A stretch of DNA of 64,000 nt, from contig JAPWDM010000035.1 of the NCBI GenBank assembly GCA_035578155.1, forward strand, positions 1,058,001 to 1,122,000. The letters are read 5' to 3'. The position numbers and the translations under genes were made by a program. Source of the DNA: Brachynemurus nebulosus (taxonomy: Eukaryota > Arthropoda > Insecta > Neuroptera > Myrmeleontidae). Shown piece by piece: positions 46,237 through 54,926 of the stretch. Each line of letters opens with the position of its first letter. Position 1 is the stretch's first letter. The notes beneath the pieces are model-generated. The model worked only from the letters and a program-made list of their open reading frames with translations, was not told where the DNA came from and searched no databases.

Positions 46237-47133
46237 TTAATATCTCCTATAGGGCCTTAAGTATAACCCTTCACCCGAAATTTTTTCATCACCATCGTTG
46301 GCGACTGTATTCTCGTCATCATCAGCTTCTCCTTCGCTCGCAGTATCTTCGCTATCGCTAGCAGATGTTTTTTCATCATCATTGGATACATATTTTAACA
46401 CTGGTTCAATAATATCATGCTTTTCCAATTCCCTAGTTATTGAGATAATCCGCTTTCCAATGTCACTTTCCTTTAAATTATTAAAATGACTTCGTTTTTT
46501 CTCGTTTTCGATATAATCCGCGAAGCTGGGATTTATAATATGACTCCTTTCCATTAAATTGCACACAGTATTAACCATTTCTTCTCCAATTTGCGTCTGA
46601 GTCGCTAAACTTCTTAGTTCATCAACTAAATGGTTCGGGTCATCAAAATATTCTTCTTCTTCATCAACAGGTTTCGAATGGCCATTATGAAGGTTAGCAT
46701 TTTCATCATCATATTTGAAACGTTTAGCTCCGCCATTTGTTGAGTTAGATGTCGAAGGTTGTTCCTTTTCTCCTGAATTTTTATTTTCTTGTTCTTCATC
46801 CTTTGCGCATGCGTTCTGAAGCTCTTTGACCATTAATATGTCTAGAGCAGTTTGTAAGAGACCAGCCATCTTTGGAGTAAAACTTGTTTCTTTGTAGTTA
46901 TCAGGCGATGGTAAATGCTTTTGTTCATCAGATCGATTATCTTCATCATTCGCCGATTGTAGAATATTATGCGAGTTTTTTAAAGCGTGGAATTTACGTC
47001 TGATTGCTTCTGCTGCAGCCATCATACTTTGATTAAAAGTATTCAAGTTTCTTGTAGATAGATCTGTATCATCTTCCTGCTGATTTTGAAATACTGGTGC
47101 TTTATCTTCCTTTTCTTCATTTCTTGCTTCAAA
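46237..47133 (-). pseudogene. Truncated zinc-finger-protein gene, left arm (lacks codons 1-86)
   Basis: This is the left-arm copy of the 48401-49555 gene. It ends at the arm/core junction exactly at codon 87 (Phe, 47133-47131) and so lacks the promoter, start and C2H2 finger. The frame stays open, with the first internal Met (47046) giving 269 residues, and one residue differs (Asp versus Tyr near the acidic tail). It lies just downstream, on the same strand, of the 189-aa core gene, so a read-through transcript could contain it in another frame. If expressed from the internal Met it would be a finger-less form that might act as a competitor of the full protein (inference). Confidence 0.75.
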
Positions 47134-47135
47134 TG

Positions 47136-47705
47136 TTAAATATTAAAATTAGTTTGTAAAATTTTGTATATATCTAAGTAATCTTGTAAGTTTGTCGACG
47201 GCCACGCTCCCGTATCCGGGCCACTTTCCCAGCCCAGGAGTGCTGATTGATTGGTTTCGCCTTTTTTAATGTTGTGTGTGATCCACTTCAACAATTCGGC
47301 ATCTCCTTCTACACACTTTGGACTGAAATATAATCGTGGAACGCCATATTCTTCCACAAGCTTCAATATACGCTCCAGCAGTTTCGGACGAGCATACTCT
47401 ATCGCTTTTCGCATCCACTTCGTAAGATAATGCGACAACATATCGAATTCATCTAGACTGTCTTCACCAATGTCCCATTCATCGAATGTAAGGTTGAACA
47501 GAATATCGAAAGTTTCCACAGATGAGCCCCATTCAACCGCTAATTTTATTTTTTTAGGATGAAAAATTTGACGATCTCTTGATCCTATCGATTGGATCAT
47601 CTCCAAATCAGATAATCGGATAGCTTTATCCAACATCTTATTCAACAATCGATTTTTGACTGTGGATTCCTCCATTGTTATAAGCTGTTGAAGATCTTCA
47701 CTCAT
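47136..47705 (-). CDS. 189-aa protein encoded in the unique core
   Basis: The start is ATG at 47705 (context AACAATGAG). It lies 48 nt after a GCAGT initiator (A at 47753) with TATAAT 31 nt further upstream (47784-47779), the same design as the other element genes. The longer frame reading upstream would run through the promoter. The protein is soluble-looking and mostly helical: MEESTVKNRLLNKMLDKAIR, then AVEWGSSVETFDILFNLTF, AIEYARPKLLERILKLVEEY and CVEGDAELLKWITHNIKKG. The repeated 'A/C-x-E-x-(G/A) ... LL-x-x-(I/L)' spacing recalls ankyrin-like helix pairs, weakly. The TAA stop lies 2 nt from the arm boundary, so its 3' end may have been reshaped when the arm was copied. Function unknown. 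Confidence 0.6.
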   Translation of the reverse strand: MSEDLQQLITMEESTVKNRLLNKMLDKAIRLSDLEMIQSIGSRDRQIFHPKKIKLAVEWGSSVETFDILFNLTFDEWDIGEDSLDEFDMLSHYLTKWMRKAIEYARPKLLERILKLVEEYGVPRLYFSPKCVEGDAELLKWITHNIKKGETNQSALLGWESGPDTGAWPSTNLQDYLDIYKILQTNFNI

Positions 47706-47750
47706 TGTTGTTTTTTCACTTGGTCTTGCTTCGCCGAAAAAAAAATTCAA

Positions 47751-47925
47751 ACTGCTCCGGCTCACCGTCATCATTATCATTATATGCTGCTCCATGTTGG
47801 TGGGGGATACTGCAACTGCTCCGGCTCATCATGCGTATTCGCTGCTCCATGTTGGTGGGGGATACTGCGACTGCTCCGGTCCACCATACGTATTCGCTGC
47901 TCCATGTTGGTGGGGATATCATACC
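47751..47925 (-). repeat. 55-bp tandem repeats over the 189-aa gene promoter, ~3 copies
   Basis: Units start GCTGCTCCATGTTGGTGGGG at 47786, 47841 and 47896, with a part-unit before. On the minus strand each contains GGAGCAGT, the initiator word used by the promoter proximal to the gene, so the initiator has been multiplied upstream of the real one. Confidence 0.75.
47753..47784 (-). promoter_or_regulatory. Core promoter of the 189-aa gene
   Basis: On the minus strand TATAAT (47784-47779) precedes GCAGT (47755-47751) with 31 nt from TATA to the initiator A. It matches the other two element promoters in layout, although the initiator starts with G where they have T. Confidence 0.5.
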
Positions 47926-48055
47926 AAGTCTTTGCTATCAATCCAGCTCTTGACACTACTTGGGAAGCTGAGTTTAAACACCAAAAATACACCAAATTTA
48001 CACCAAAATGCATCAAATGACACCAAAGTGCATCAAAATGACACCAAATGACATC

Positions 48056-48305
48056 AAAGAGCCACTCTCAAAAAGAGCCACTCCCAAAAAAAGAGTCACT
48101 CCCAAAAAAGAGTCACTCCTAAAAAAAGAATCACTCCCAAAAAAGAGTCACTCCCAAAAAAAAGAGTCACTCCCAAAAAAAAAAAGAGTCACTCCCAAAA
48201 AAGAGTCACTCCTAAAAAAGAGTCACTCCAAAAAAAGAGTCACTCCCAAAAAAGAGTCACTCCCAAAAAAAATAGTCACTCCCAAAAAAAGAGTCACTCC
48301 AAAAA
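48056..48305 (+). promoter_or_regulatory. 17-bp minisatellite with TGACTC cores upstream of the zinc-finger gene
   Basis: About 14 copies of AAAAAAGAGTCACTCCC run up to the TATA box at 48313. The reverse complement of each unit contains AGTGACTCT, six of seven bases of the AP-1/Gcn4 consensus TGACTCA, set at one-and-a-half helical turns. This may be a homotypic bZIP-site array. The reading frame through it (repeating TPKK/SLPKK) is an artefact. Confidence 0.6.
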
Positions 48306-48312
48306 TAATAAG

Positions 48313-48347
48313 TATATAAGGCTCAACCCGCGGAATCTTTAGTCAGT
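48313..48347 (+). promoter_or_regulatory. Core promoter of the zinc-finger gene
   Basis: TATATAAG at 48313-48320 is followed by AGTCAGTC with the initiator A at 48345, 32 nt downstream. The implied 5' leader is about 56 nt to the ATG at 48401. The core promoter immediately follows the minisatellite. Confidence 0.75.
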
Positions 48348-48400
48348 CGAGTTCAGTTCAGCTATTCGTAAACACGTTGCAATCGTAATACTGTTAAGCT

Positions 48401-49555
48401 ATGCATAGTTGTGAATTTTGTGGTAAGAAATTTTCGCGGAAGTTTAATCTCTCGCGTCATTTAAGAACTAAACATAATTCGTCTGAGAATGATAAAAAAA
48501 ATGATGACAATGGAATAAGTCAATTTGAAAATTCCACGAATCGGTCAGTAAATAATGGGACACACGTGAACAGAGCGGAGAAGAGGAGACTTTCAATACA
48601 AAGTGAATCGTCAAAATCGAATGATGAAGATGATGATGATGGTGAAACCAATTATAGCTTTGAAGCAAGAAATGAAGAAAAGGAAGATAAAGCACCAGTA
48701 TTTCAAAATCAGCAGGAAGATGATACAGATCTATCTACAAGAAACTTGAATACTTTTAATCAAAGTATGATGGCTGCAGCAGAAGCAATCAGACGTAAAT
48801 TCCATGCTTTAAAAAACTCGCATAATATTCTACAATCGGCGAATGATGAAGATAATCGATCTGATGAACAAAAGCATTTACCATCGCCTGATAACTACAA
48901 AGAAACAAGTTTTACTCCAAAGATGGCTGGTCTCTTACAAACTGCTCTAGACATATTAATGGTCAAAGAGCTTCAGAACGCATGCGCAAAGGATGAAGAA
49001 CAAGAAAATAAAAATTCAGGAGAAAAGGAACAACCTTCGACATCTAACTCAACAAATGGCGGAGCTAAACGTTTCAAATATGATGATGAAAATGCTAACC
49101 TTCATAATGGCCATTCGAAACCTGTTGATGAAGAAGAAGAATATTTTGATGACCCGAACCATTTAGTTGATGAACTAAGAAGTTTAGCGACTCAGACGCA
49201 AATTGGAGAAGAAATGGTTAATACTGTGTGCAATTTAATGGAAAGGAGTCATATTATAAATCCCAGCTTCGCGGATTATATCGAAAACGAGAAAAAACGA
49301 AGTCATTTTAATAATTTAAAGGAAAGTGACATTGGAAAGCGGATTATCTCAATAACTAGGGAATTGGAAAAGCATGATATTATTGAACCAGTGTTAAAAT
49401 ATGTATCCAATGATTATGAAAAAACATCTGCTAGCGATAGCGAAGATACTGCGAGCGAAGGAGAAGCTGATGATGACGAGAATACAGTCGCCAACGATGG
49501 TGATGAAAAAATTTCGGGTGAAGGGTTATACTTAAGGCCCTATAGGAGATATTAA
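48401..49555 (+). CDS. 384-aa protein with N-terminal C2H2 zinc finger
   Basis: The start ATG at 48401 lies 56 nt after a strong TATA/TCAGT promoter. Residues 4-25 form a single C2H2 finger: C4-x2-C7-x12-H20-x4-H25, with CEFCGKKFSRKFNLSRHLRT visible. An acidic, Asn/Ser-rich linker follows (about 26-115), then a helical segment from Met116 (NQSMMAAAEAIRRKFHALKN), a second (FTPKMAGLLQTALDILMVKE), a basic GGAKRFKYD nuclear-localisation-like patch, a helical region (VDELRSLATQTQIGEEMV, then DIGKRIISITRELEKHDIIE) and a very acidic tail ending LYLRPYRRY. A DNA-binding regulator or genome-binding protein of the element is plausible. The arm boundary cuts this gene at codon 87, so only the first 86 codons are single-copy. 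I do not recognise the body as a named family. Confidence 0.8.
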   Translation: MHSCEFCGKKFSRKFNLSRHLRTKHNSSENDKKNDDNGISQFENSTNRSVNNGTHVNRAEKRRLSIQSESSKSNDEDDDDGETNYSFEARNEEKEDKAPVFQNQQEDDTDLSTRNLNTFNQSMMAAAEAIRRKFHALKNSHNILQSANDEDNRSDEQKHLPSPDNYKETSFTPKMAGLLQTALDILMVKELQNACAKDEEQENKNSGEKEQPSTSNSTNGGAKRFKYDDENANLHNGHSKPVDEEEEYFDDPNHLVDELRSLATQTQIGEEMVNTVCNLMERSHIINPSFADYIENEKKRSHFNNLKESDIGKRIISITRELEKHDIIEPVLKYVSNDYEKTSASDSEDTASEGEADDDENTVANDGDEKISGEGLYLRPYRRY

Positions 49556-51868
49556 AATAAGCTATCAGCATTTAATAAGTTGTTAAAAAAAAATCTTTGT
49601 AACTTTTCCAATAGCTATATGTTAATTATTTTAAAATTATGTGAGTGTTGTTATTTCTTACATATCACAGTCCTTAATTCTAGTAATTCGTTAAAAAAGA
49701 TCACCGAAATGATTGTTCTTACAACGAACTATGTAATGTGTATTTTCTAAGCTATTAAAATAGGTAATGTTTTTATTTGCTCCTGAATATAGGCAATTAA
49801 ATCGCATTGCTCCATTGACGTTCTGACACAATAGAACGTATGGGCAAACTATATAATTCTTGCCAATAAGTATTCACCCATATTATTATTGATTTGTTAA
49901 AAAATAAAGTATCGTTTGAACAGTAATGATCTAAAACTGCTATGCAGGAAAGGGTTAATTAATTGAATGCAGCTTAACTCCGGAAAAAAAAATAAAATTT
50001 CGTAATCCAAAATTAAAGTTTTCATCCGCTCTTTAAAAATTATGAGAGTTATTTACTGTCCACCCTATATATACGCATTTATTCTTATGATGTAAAACTA
50101 CATTTTCAATTCGTTTGCTTAGAAATATTTGTCTGTGACTGATAATTTTTAGGTGTTTTTACAAAATTAAACTGCAAAAAATAGTTTAAATGTATTTCAC
50201 TGTCTATAAAATCATAAATTTTTTTTCTCTATCATCAATAAATTAACAAACAAAAAATACTTATTCAATACCTACCTAGCTTGCTATAACTATTGTTTAT
50301 GGTAGAAAATATTGCGGGGAATATATAAACATAATAAGTTTCAGCGAAGTAAGAACATACAAATTTAACATGGGAAAAAATTGTTGAGATCAGAGCATGC
50401 TTGTCTTTTATGGGTATCGTTTTATATAGGCATCGATAGTTACTAAAATTTTCTTTAATTGCAAAAAAGGTAAATTTGAAAACAAAACAATAGGTGCCTA
50501 ATTTTCTACTAAGCAGTACTATTTGTTAATAAATATTTCAACATTAGATTAATATTTATTTATAGTTATCTTAATAAATTTACTGCTATTGTCTTTTATT
50601 GACTTCTGAATATTATTTTGACGCGATATTATTTAAAATTTTGCTAAATTTTTTAATAAATAAAACACATTTTTATAAATTATAATAATATACAATATAT
50701 TGGAGTATGATAATATGAGAAAAAAAACGCTTATTTAGCATTGATAAAATAATTTCGTATTTAAGATGAATTGCTATTACTACCGTTATTTACAAAAACT
50801 AGAGGTCATTTAATACCTATAGATATATTTAACTAATTTTTTAACAATAGCAAGTAATAATTTTTTGATAAAAGTAGCTATAAATTTTTTTAGATAAGTT
50901 ATAAAATATTAAAAGGAAAATTTTCTTAAAATATATGGAACATTGTGCTATTAATTTAAGACTAAAAAAATATTATGAGGAGAAATTAATGTTTCAAAAC
51001 TGTTTTAAATTCTTGATATTACATATTCAGTTTTAAAAAATATTAAGAAATATGATTTTTTACAATATATTGATATTGTAAAATATATGTTTTTTAACGG
51101 TGTAGAAACCCATACTTTTAACAGAGTACTGTATATATGCGAAATATTATATTACTATATATATTTTAAAAAATTCGTTTTTATTTAATTGTTGATGACC
51201 AAATATTTTTACATTAAATGAGTAAATTCTTATGTATTTTATAACATGATATCGCGTGATTACAGTTATAATAAAGTAATCATGAGTATTTATAAGTTAT
51301 ATATTTAAAAGAAAAATACACACTTAGATATTTATAACGTAAGTATGTAACAATTTTAGCTGATTTAGTTGATTAAAGATTTAGCTGATTAAATAACATC
51401 AAAGAATATGCACACAGATTTAAAAAAAAAATGTACAGAGTGATACATTTTTGTAAAATTTACGAGTATATATGGTGTACCATAATTGTAAATGGAATTT
51501 TTATATATACATCAAGTTTAAGGTATAATATCAAAAATTAGTTTGATTTCTTTTTAGGGGATCGGTGTAAATCAAAAGATCGGTTTTTTTTCTTTAAATT
51601 TTTTTTTTATTAAGTATAGTTTTAAACAAAAATAGGTACACAATGATCACTTTTTTAACTTGTAAAATTTATAATTATATTAAAAATTTGTGCATATGCA
51701 AGAAAGTGTTCTGTGAGGAATCAAAGATCACCAATTGGTCGACTTGTGTATTAAAATAGTAAAAAATTATTCAACAAACACCATTGAATTTATAGAGGTG
51801 GTTTGTAGACTTTTCAAGTTCAATTATAGACGAAATATTGGGAATATTGAGATATCGGAATATTTCTG
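49556..51868. other. 2.3-kb non-coding part of the right arm
   Basis: Mirror of 43924-46236. No ORF of note follows the stop of the zinc-finger gene. AATAAA-type words occur soon after the stop (for example 49903) and could serve polyadenylation, but such words are common in AT-rich DNA. Confidence 0.5.
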
Positions 51869-51907
51869 TTGTATGTAATTTACGGATCATTACATCAATT
51901 TTCTTCA

Positions 51908-52069
51908 ATGTTCTTCAATGCAGTTTTCTTCAATGCAGAATTAAGAGAACTAAGTAAAGCGAAGCGTCGAGAGGAAATTATTAAACAAATTATCGACAAC
52001 TCTGAAATGCTATGTGATGAATACGAACGATTTCCACAATACATGGATTCCATTGTTGGCAATAATTAA
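51908..52069 (+). CDS. Small ORF (53 aa), right arm
   Basis: Identical to the left-arm small ORF. The first ATG is at 51908, with an open but ATG-less stretch back to 51869 that starts on TTG. It converges with the 132-aa gene and stops 33 nt from that gene's stop codon. The repeated words CTTCAATGTTCTTCAATGCA near its start come from a short local duplication. No family recognised. Confidence 0.3.
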   Translation: MFFNAVFFNAELRELSKAKRREEIIKQIIDNSEMLCDEYERFPQYMDSIVGNN

Positions 52070-52101
52070 TTGTTAACACAACAATTGAAAATTTACAAAT
52101 T

Positions 52102-52500
52102 TCAAGAAGATCCAACGTTTTGAATTGCGATTTCAAGAAGATCCAACGTTTTTCTGAATTCCAGTTTATGAGTTAGTCCGATTGGTTCATTATTTATGAT
52201 ACCCAATTTTGGATTGCTCTGCAGCCATGCCAGCATCTGCTCGCTCAAATTGTCAAATCTCGCTGGTAACGAAATGTATCCAATTTCCAATTCCAATATT
52301 GTCTTCATTTTCGATGAATCGAATTTCGATGGTAGTTGACTGGCTCCCATTATTTTATATACTTTTCCAATTTCCATATCAGAAAGTTTAATCCATCGTT
52401 TAACAGCGCCAAGATGATTCAATTCGTCCACAAAATTTCCAGCCATTTTTTGAATTAAGTTTCTGTTTCCAGATAAAGCACCAGCAGTAATGGATTCCAT
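52102..52500 (-). CDS. 132-aa protein with possible OB-like fold, right-arm copy
   Basis: Identical in sequence to 43292-43690, in mirror orientation, with its own complete promoter (52596-52652). Two identical, intact, promoter-bearing copies per element imply doubled dosage or strong homogenisation. The frame is preserved through the same 31-bp C-terminal duplication, so that duplication predates the arm copying. The direct repeats that flank the left-arm gene are also present here (52042-52092 and 52490-52542). Confidence 0.65.
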   Translation of the reverse strand: MESITAGALSGNRNLIQKMAGNFVDELNHLGAVKRWIKLSDMEIGKVYKIMGASQLPSKFDSSKMKTILELEIGYISLPARFDNLSEQMLAWLQSNPKLGIINNEPIGLTHKLEFRKTLDLLEIAIQNVGSS

Positions 52501-52595
52501 TGTTGGCAACAATTAACTCTTAACACACAACAATTGAAAATTCACAACAATAAGGTTTAATGTTTTTTTTCACTAAAGTTTCGAACAAAATTGTA

Positions 52596-52652
52596 ACTGA
52601 TGAAATTCTGTCGCGCCCTTTTTATAGCAGAAAAAATAGTATGGTGACGTCA
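52596..52652 (-). promoter_or_regulatory. Core promoter and proximal TGACGTCA, right-arm 132-aa gene
   Basis: Mirror of the left-arm promoter: TGACGTCA at 52645-52652, TATAAAAA at 52619-52626 and the TCAGT initiator at 52596-52600, all on the minus strand. Further TGACGTCA sites lie at 52751-52758 and 52877-52884. Confidence 0.75.
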
Positions 52653-53102
52653 GCTGTCACACTTTATGTAGCCATACAGGTTAAAACCTGCTGCTTCATT
52701 TTCGCATATTAGACAGAAATCTTCGCTATTTGATATCAGTTTACCTTTAGTGACGTCAGCTGGCAATTTATACAAGTTTAAACCTGTTTTCAGATAAAAA
52801 TATACAATCATATGATAAAATTCATTTTCGCATATTAGAGAGAAATCTTCGCTGTTTGATATCAGTTTACCTTTAGTGACGTCAGCTGACAGTTTAAGCC
52901 TGTTTTCAGATAAAAATATTATAAAATTATGAAAGCAAGGCCATCTTTTAATGGCTAGTTTAACTATCAAAAAAAAAAAGGTTTTCGATTCCATCTATTG
53001 ACAATTTTTCAAACTTACACACAGGAATCCAGACTAGCAACGCCATCTAGTAGCGAATTCACAGGCTCGAAGGTGGCTGCGCCATCTGTTAGGGAATTTT
53101 TC

Positions 53103-53226
53103 AGTTCTTAGGTTAGAAAAAACTTTTGTTAGGTTAAGCTAAGTTCGCTTAGGTTTCGTTAGGTTAGGTCAAGTTCCATTGGGTTCTGTTAGGTTAGAAA
53201 ATATTTCACTAGATATCGTTAGGTTG
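53103..53226 (+). repeat. Degenerate TTAGG-type block, right end
   Basis: Contains TTAGGTTAG words and variants (GTTAGGTTAGGTCAAG, TGTTAGGTTAGAAAA). Mirror of 42565-42688, from which it differs in one T-run. Confidence 0.65.
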
Positions 53227-53285
53227 GAGACCAAGTTTTGCTCCACCCACCGCCGGAGGCTTCTAGAACCGCCTCGGTAGTTTTG

Positions 53286-53321
53286 CCTCCTGCCGAGGTC
53301 ACTCAAAAAGTCGGCAGGAGG
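53286..53321 (-). repeat. Subterminal GC-rich hairpin, right end
   Basis: Mirror of 42469-42504: the same 11-bp perfect stem, exactly equidistant from the terminus. Confidence 0.8.
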
Positions 53322-53355
53322 GAAGGTGGGCTCCGAACTGTCCAAAAACTACTAC

Positions 53356-53363
53356 TGTTGGAA
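53356..53363 (+). repeat. Target site duplication, right (TGTTGGAA)
   Basis: Exact copy of 42427-42434, immediately after the terminal CTACTAC. Confidence 0.9.
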
Positions 53364-54245
53364 AAAGGAGCGAACAATTGTACTCGGTAGTAATTTCTTT
53401 AAAATCCACATAAATTTTTAAACAAGGTTTCGATTCTTATGAAATATTTTGGTAATATTCTTGCTATCATTTTATTCAAAGAAAATGCAGTAAAAAAGGA
53501 TATTTCCAAAAAGTAAGTACATGTAACCTTTTGAATAAAGGAGTACGATGATGTTAATTTTTGGATATTTGATTTTCGAAATTGAACTCTATTTATTATT
53601 CTACGTATACAGTATACATTATGTATTTATTTATGTACATAATATATATTTGATAGCACATAATCTATTTGTCGTAAGTAATTTCACTTGCTTTTTATTT
53701 ACAATAAACAATATGTAGAATGTTTAAGTCAAGGTTATCCGGTTATAATTGAAATTATCATAATTTTATTATCCACTACTTGAGTATTCCGTATATTGCT
53801 GTATAAAAACATTACAGAATTCTGAATTCAAATTGGCAGCAACTTTCAGAAATGATTACCCACCTATTTAATTCTAGATTTCTAGGCATTAAAGTGTTCA
53901 GTGTTACATTATGCAACGTAGTATTCAAATTATTAATTAAAAGTACCTACATATATATTTTTGAGGTTCAAATAGTTAGAAATACTTAAGCCTTAAAATT
54001 TTAAATTAAAAACTTTTCAAATTATGTGATGGTCAATGATTTTGTTTTAAAACATTTTTAAAAAAAATAGTTTTCTCCACAAGATAGAAAAAAGTTTGAA
54101 GATTTTAAAGTTGCGTTCACAGGTTATAGTAATTAAGGCGTTGCATCACTTTGAAATGTTGTGAAAGAAAGTCTTATTCGAAAACTTTTTCTCCGTAACG
54201 AATAACGCAGCCAATATAATAATTCTTTCAGTTGTATTATACGTA
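53364..54245. other. AT-rich flank right of the large element, no gene seen
   Basis: Low-complexity sequence without ORFs or element ends. Confidence 0.4.
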
Positions 54246-54254
54246 ATCTGAAGT

Positions 54255-54926
54255 GAATATATGACAATCGCCCCCACCGACAATCGCCCCCAACTGAAAA
54301 AGTACGACAATCGCCCCAACCCCTAAATTTATTTATACCTGGCTGTATGATGCATTATATTTGACCAGATGTTAATCACCTCCAGTGACAATCGCCCCCA
54401 GTATATTAGCTTGTTTATAGCTGTGTGGCCGTATGTAAGAAAAGCAAATATAAAGATTTCAGTAAATTAACTTTTATCTAACTGACGTCATTTAAAAAGT
54501 TATACAGACATATTACGTAAAAAGAAATGCGGCTTCCTGGACGCGATAGTTAAAGCTGCAACATTTTTGAAATTATACCATTTGTTCACATATTTGTAAG
54601 TAATTCCACATTTCGTTCCTTATATGGGTTAGTGATAATTCATATCAACATTCAAATAAAAACATGAGATTTCTGTTTTAAAATACGAGTATTTGATACA
54701 TTCTTTAATATAATATTTTGTTCCAGTGTAAAACTAACTTGTAAAATTTTTTATTACTAATGTCCTCTCGTTAAATAATATGTAGGGACAAGTTCCTCTC
54801 TACAACGACCTAAAATCATAAAACGGGGCGATTGTCAGTGATGACGATTGTTCGGACACCCTTTTTACAACCATCGAAAATATAAAACTGGGGGCGATTG
54901 TCAGTGGGGGCGATTGTTCGGACACC
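54255..54926. mobile_element. 672-bp element with GACAATCGCCCC subterminal repeats and 9-bp duplication
   Basis: The exact direct repeat ATCTGAAGT flanks it (54246-54254 and 54927-54935). The right end reads GGCGATTGTTCGGACACC and the left GAATATATGACAATCGCCCC. The inner parts match as inverted repeats, but the outermost bases differ. GACAATCGCCCC occurs four times at the left and its complement about four times at the right. A 9-bp duplication is usual for Mutator-type elements, but I see no transposase. Confidence 0.7.

Larger units (their letters stand above)
42435..47133 (+). repeat. Left inverted arm, 4,699 bp
   Basis: Matches 48659-53355 in reverse. Differences found by eye: a T-run near 42589 (ten T versus ATATTTT), a homopolymer of 10 versus 11 near 42810, and single substitutions near 45699, 45903, 46129 and in the zinc-finger-gene tail (Asp versus Tyr codon). 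The two indels account exactly for the 2-bp length difference. The inner edge falls inside the zinc-finger coding sequence. Confidence 0.92.
42435..53355. mobile_element. 10.9-kb giant inverted-repeat element (novel candidate)
   Basis: The element begins GTAGTAGTTTTTGGACAGTT and ends with the reverse complement, bracketed by an exact 8-bp duplication. Arms of 4,699 and 4,697 bp enclose 1,525 bp of unique core. Gene content is a C2H2 protein, a 132-aa protein in duplicate, a 189-aa protein and a small ORF in duplicate, with three well-formed TATA/initiator promoters. I see no transposase, integrase, DNA polymerase, Rep or capsid gene. An 8-bp duplication is known for hAT, P and some other superfamilies, but the termini match none that I recognise. 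The arms' near-identity points to recent insertion, or recent formation of the palindrome. Confidence 0.9.
48659..53355 (-). repeat. Right inverted arm, 4,697 bp
   Basis: Reverse-complement partner of 42435-47133. Because the complete zinc-finger gene and its promoter lie on this side, the right arm is probably the original and the left arm the copy. Confidence 0.92.

Noticed and set aside
47688..48051. Several overlapping ORFs on both strands with CCWWG-type repeats
   Set aside because: They arise from the 55-bp tandem repeats in the promoter region of the 189-aa gene. No single frame stands out.
48056..48305. CRISPR-like array
   Set aside because: The units are head-to-tail without unique spacers, and the genome is eukaryotic. 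It is a minisatellite.
48008..48319. 103-codon Lys/Pro/Ser-rich ORF
   Set aside because: It is the translation of the 17-bp minisatellite in one frame and runs into the TATA box of the zinc-finger gene.
42435..53355. The large palindrome as an assembly artefact
   Set aside because: An exact 8-bp target duplication, a unique core and several real differences between the arms argue for a true locus. Long reads would still be the decisive test.
42435..53355. Identification as a Polinton/Maverick, parvovirus-like or polydnavirus-like element
   Set aside because: No polymerase B, retroviral-type integrase, Rep helicase, capsid or protease gene is visible, and the duplication is 8 bp where Polintons make 6. 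The resemblance of two proteins to small viral or mobile-element proteins is only an impression.
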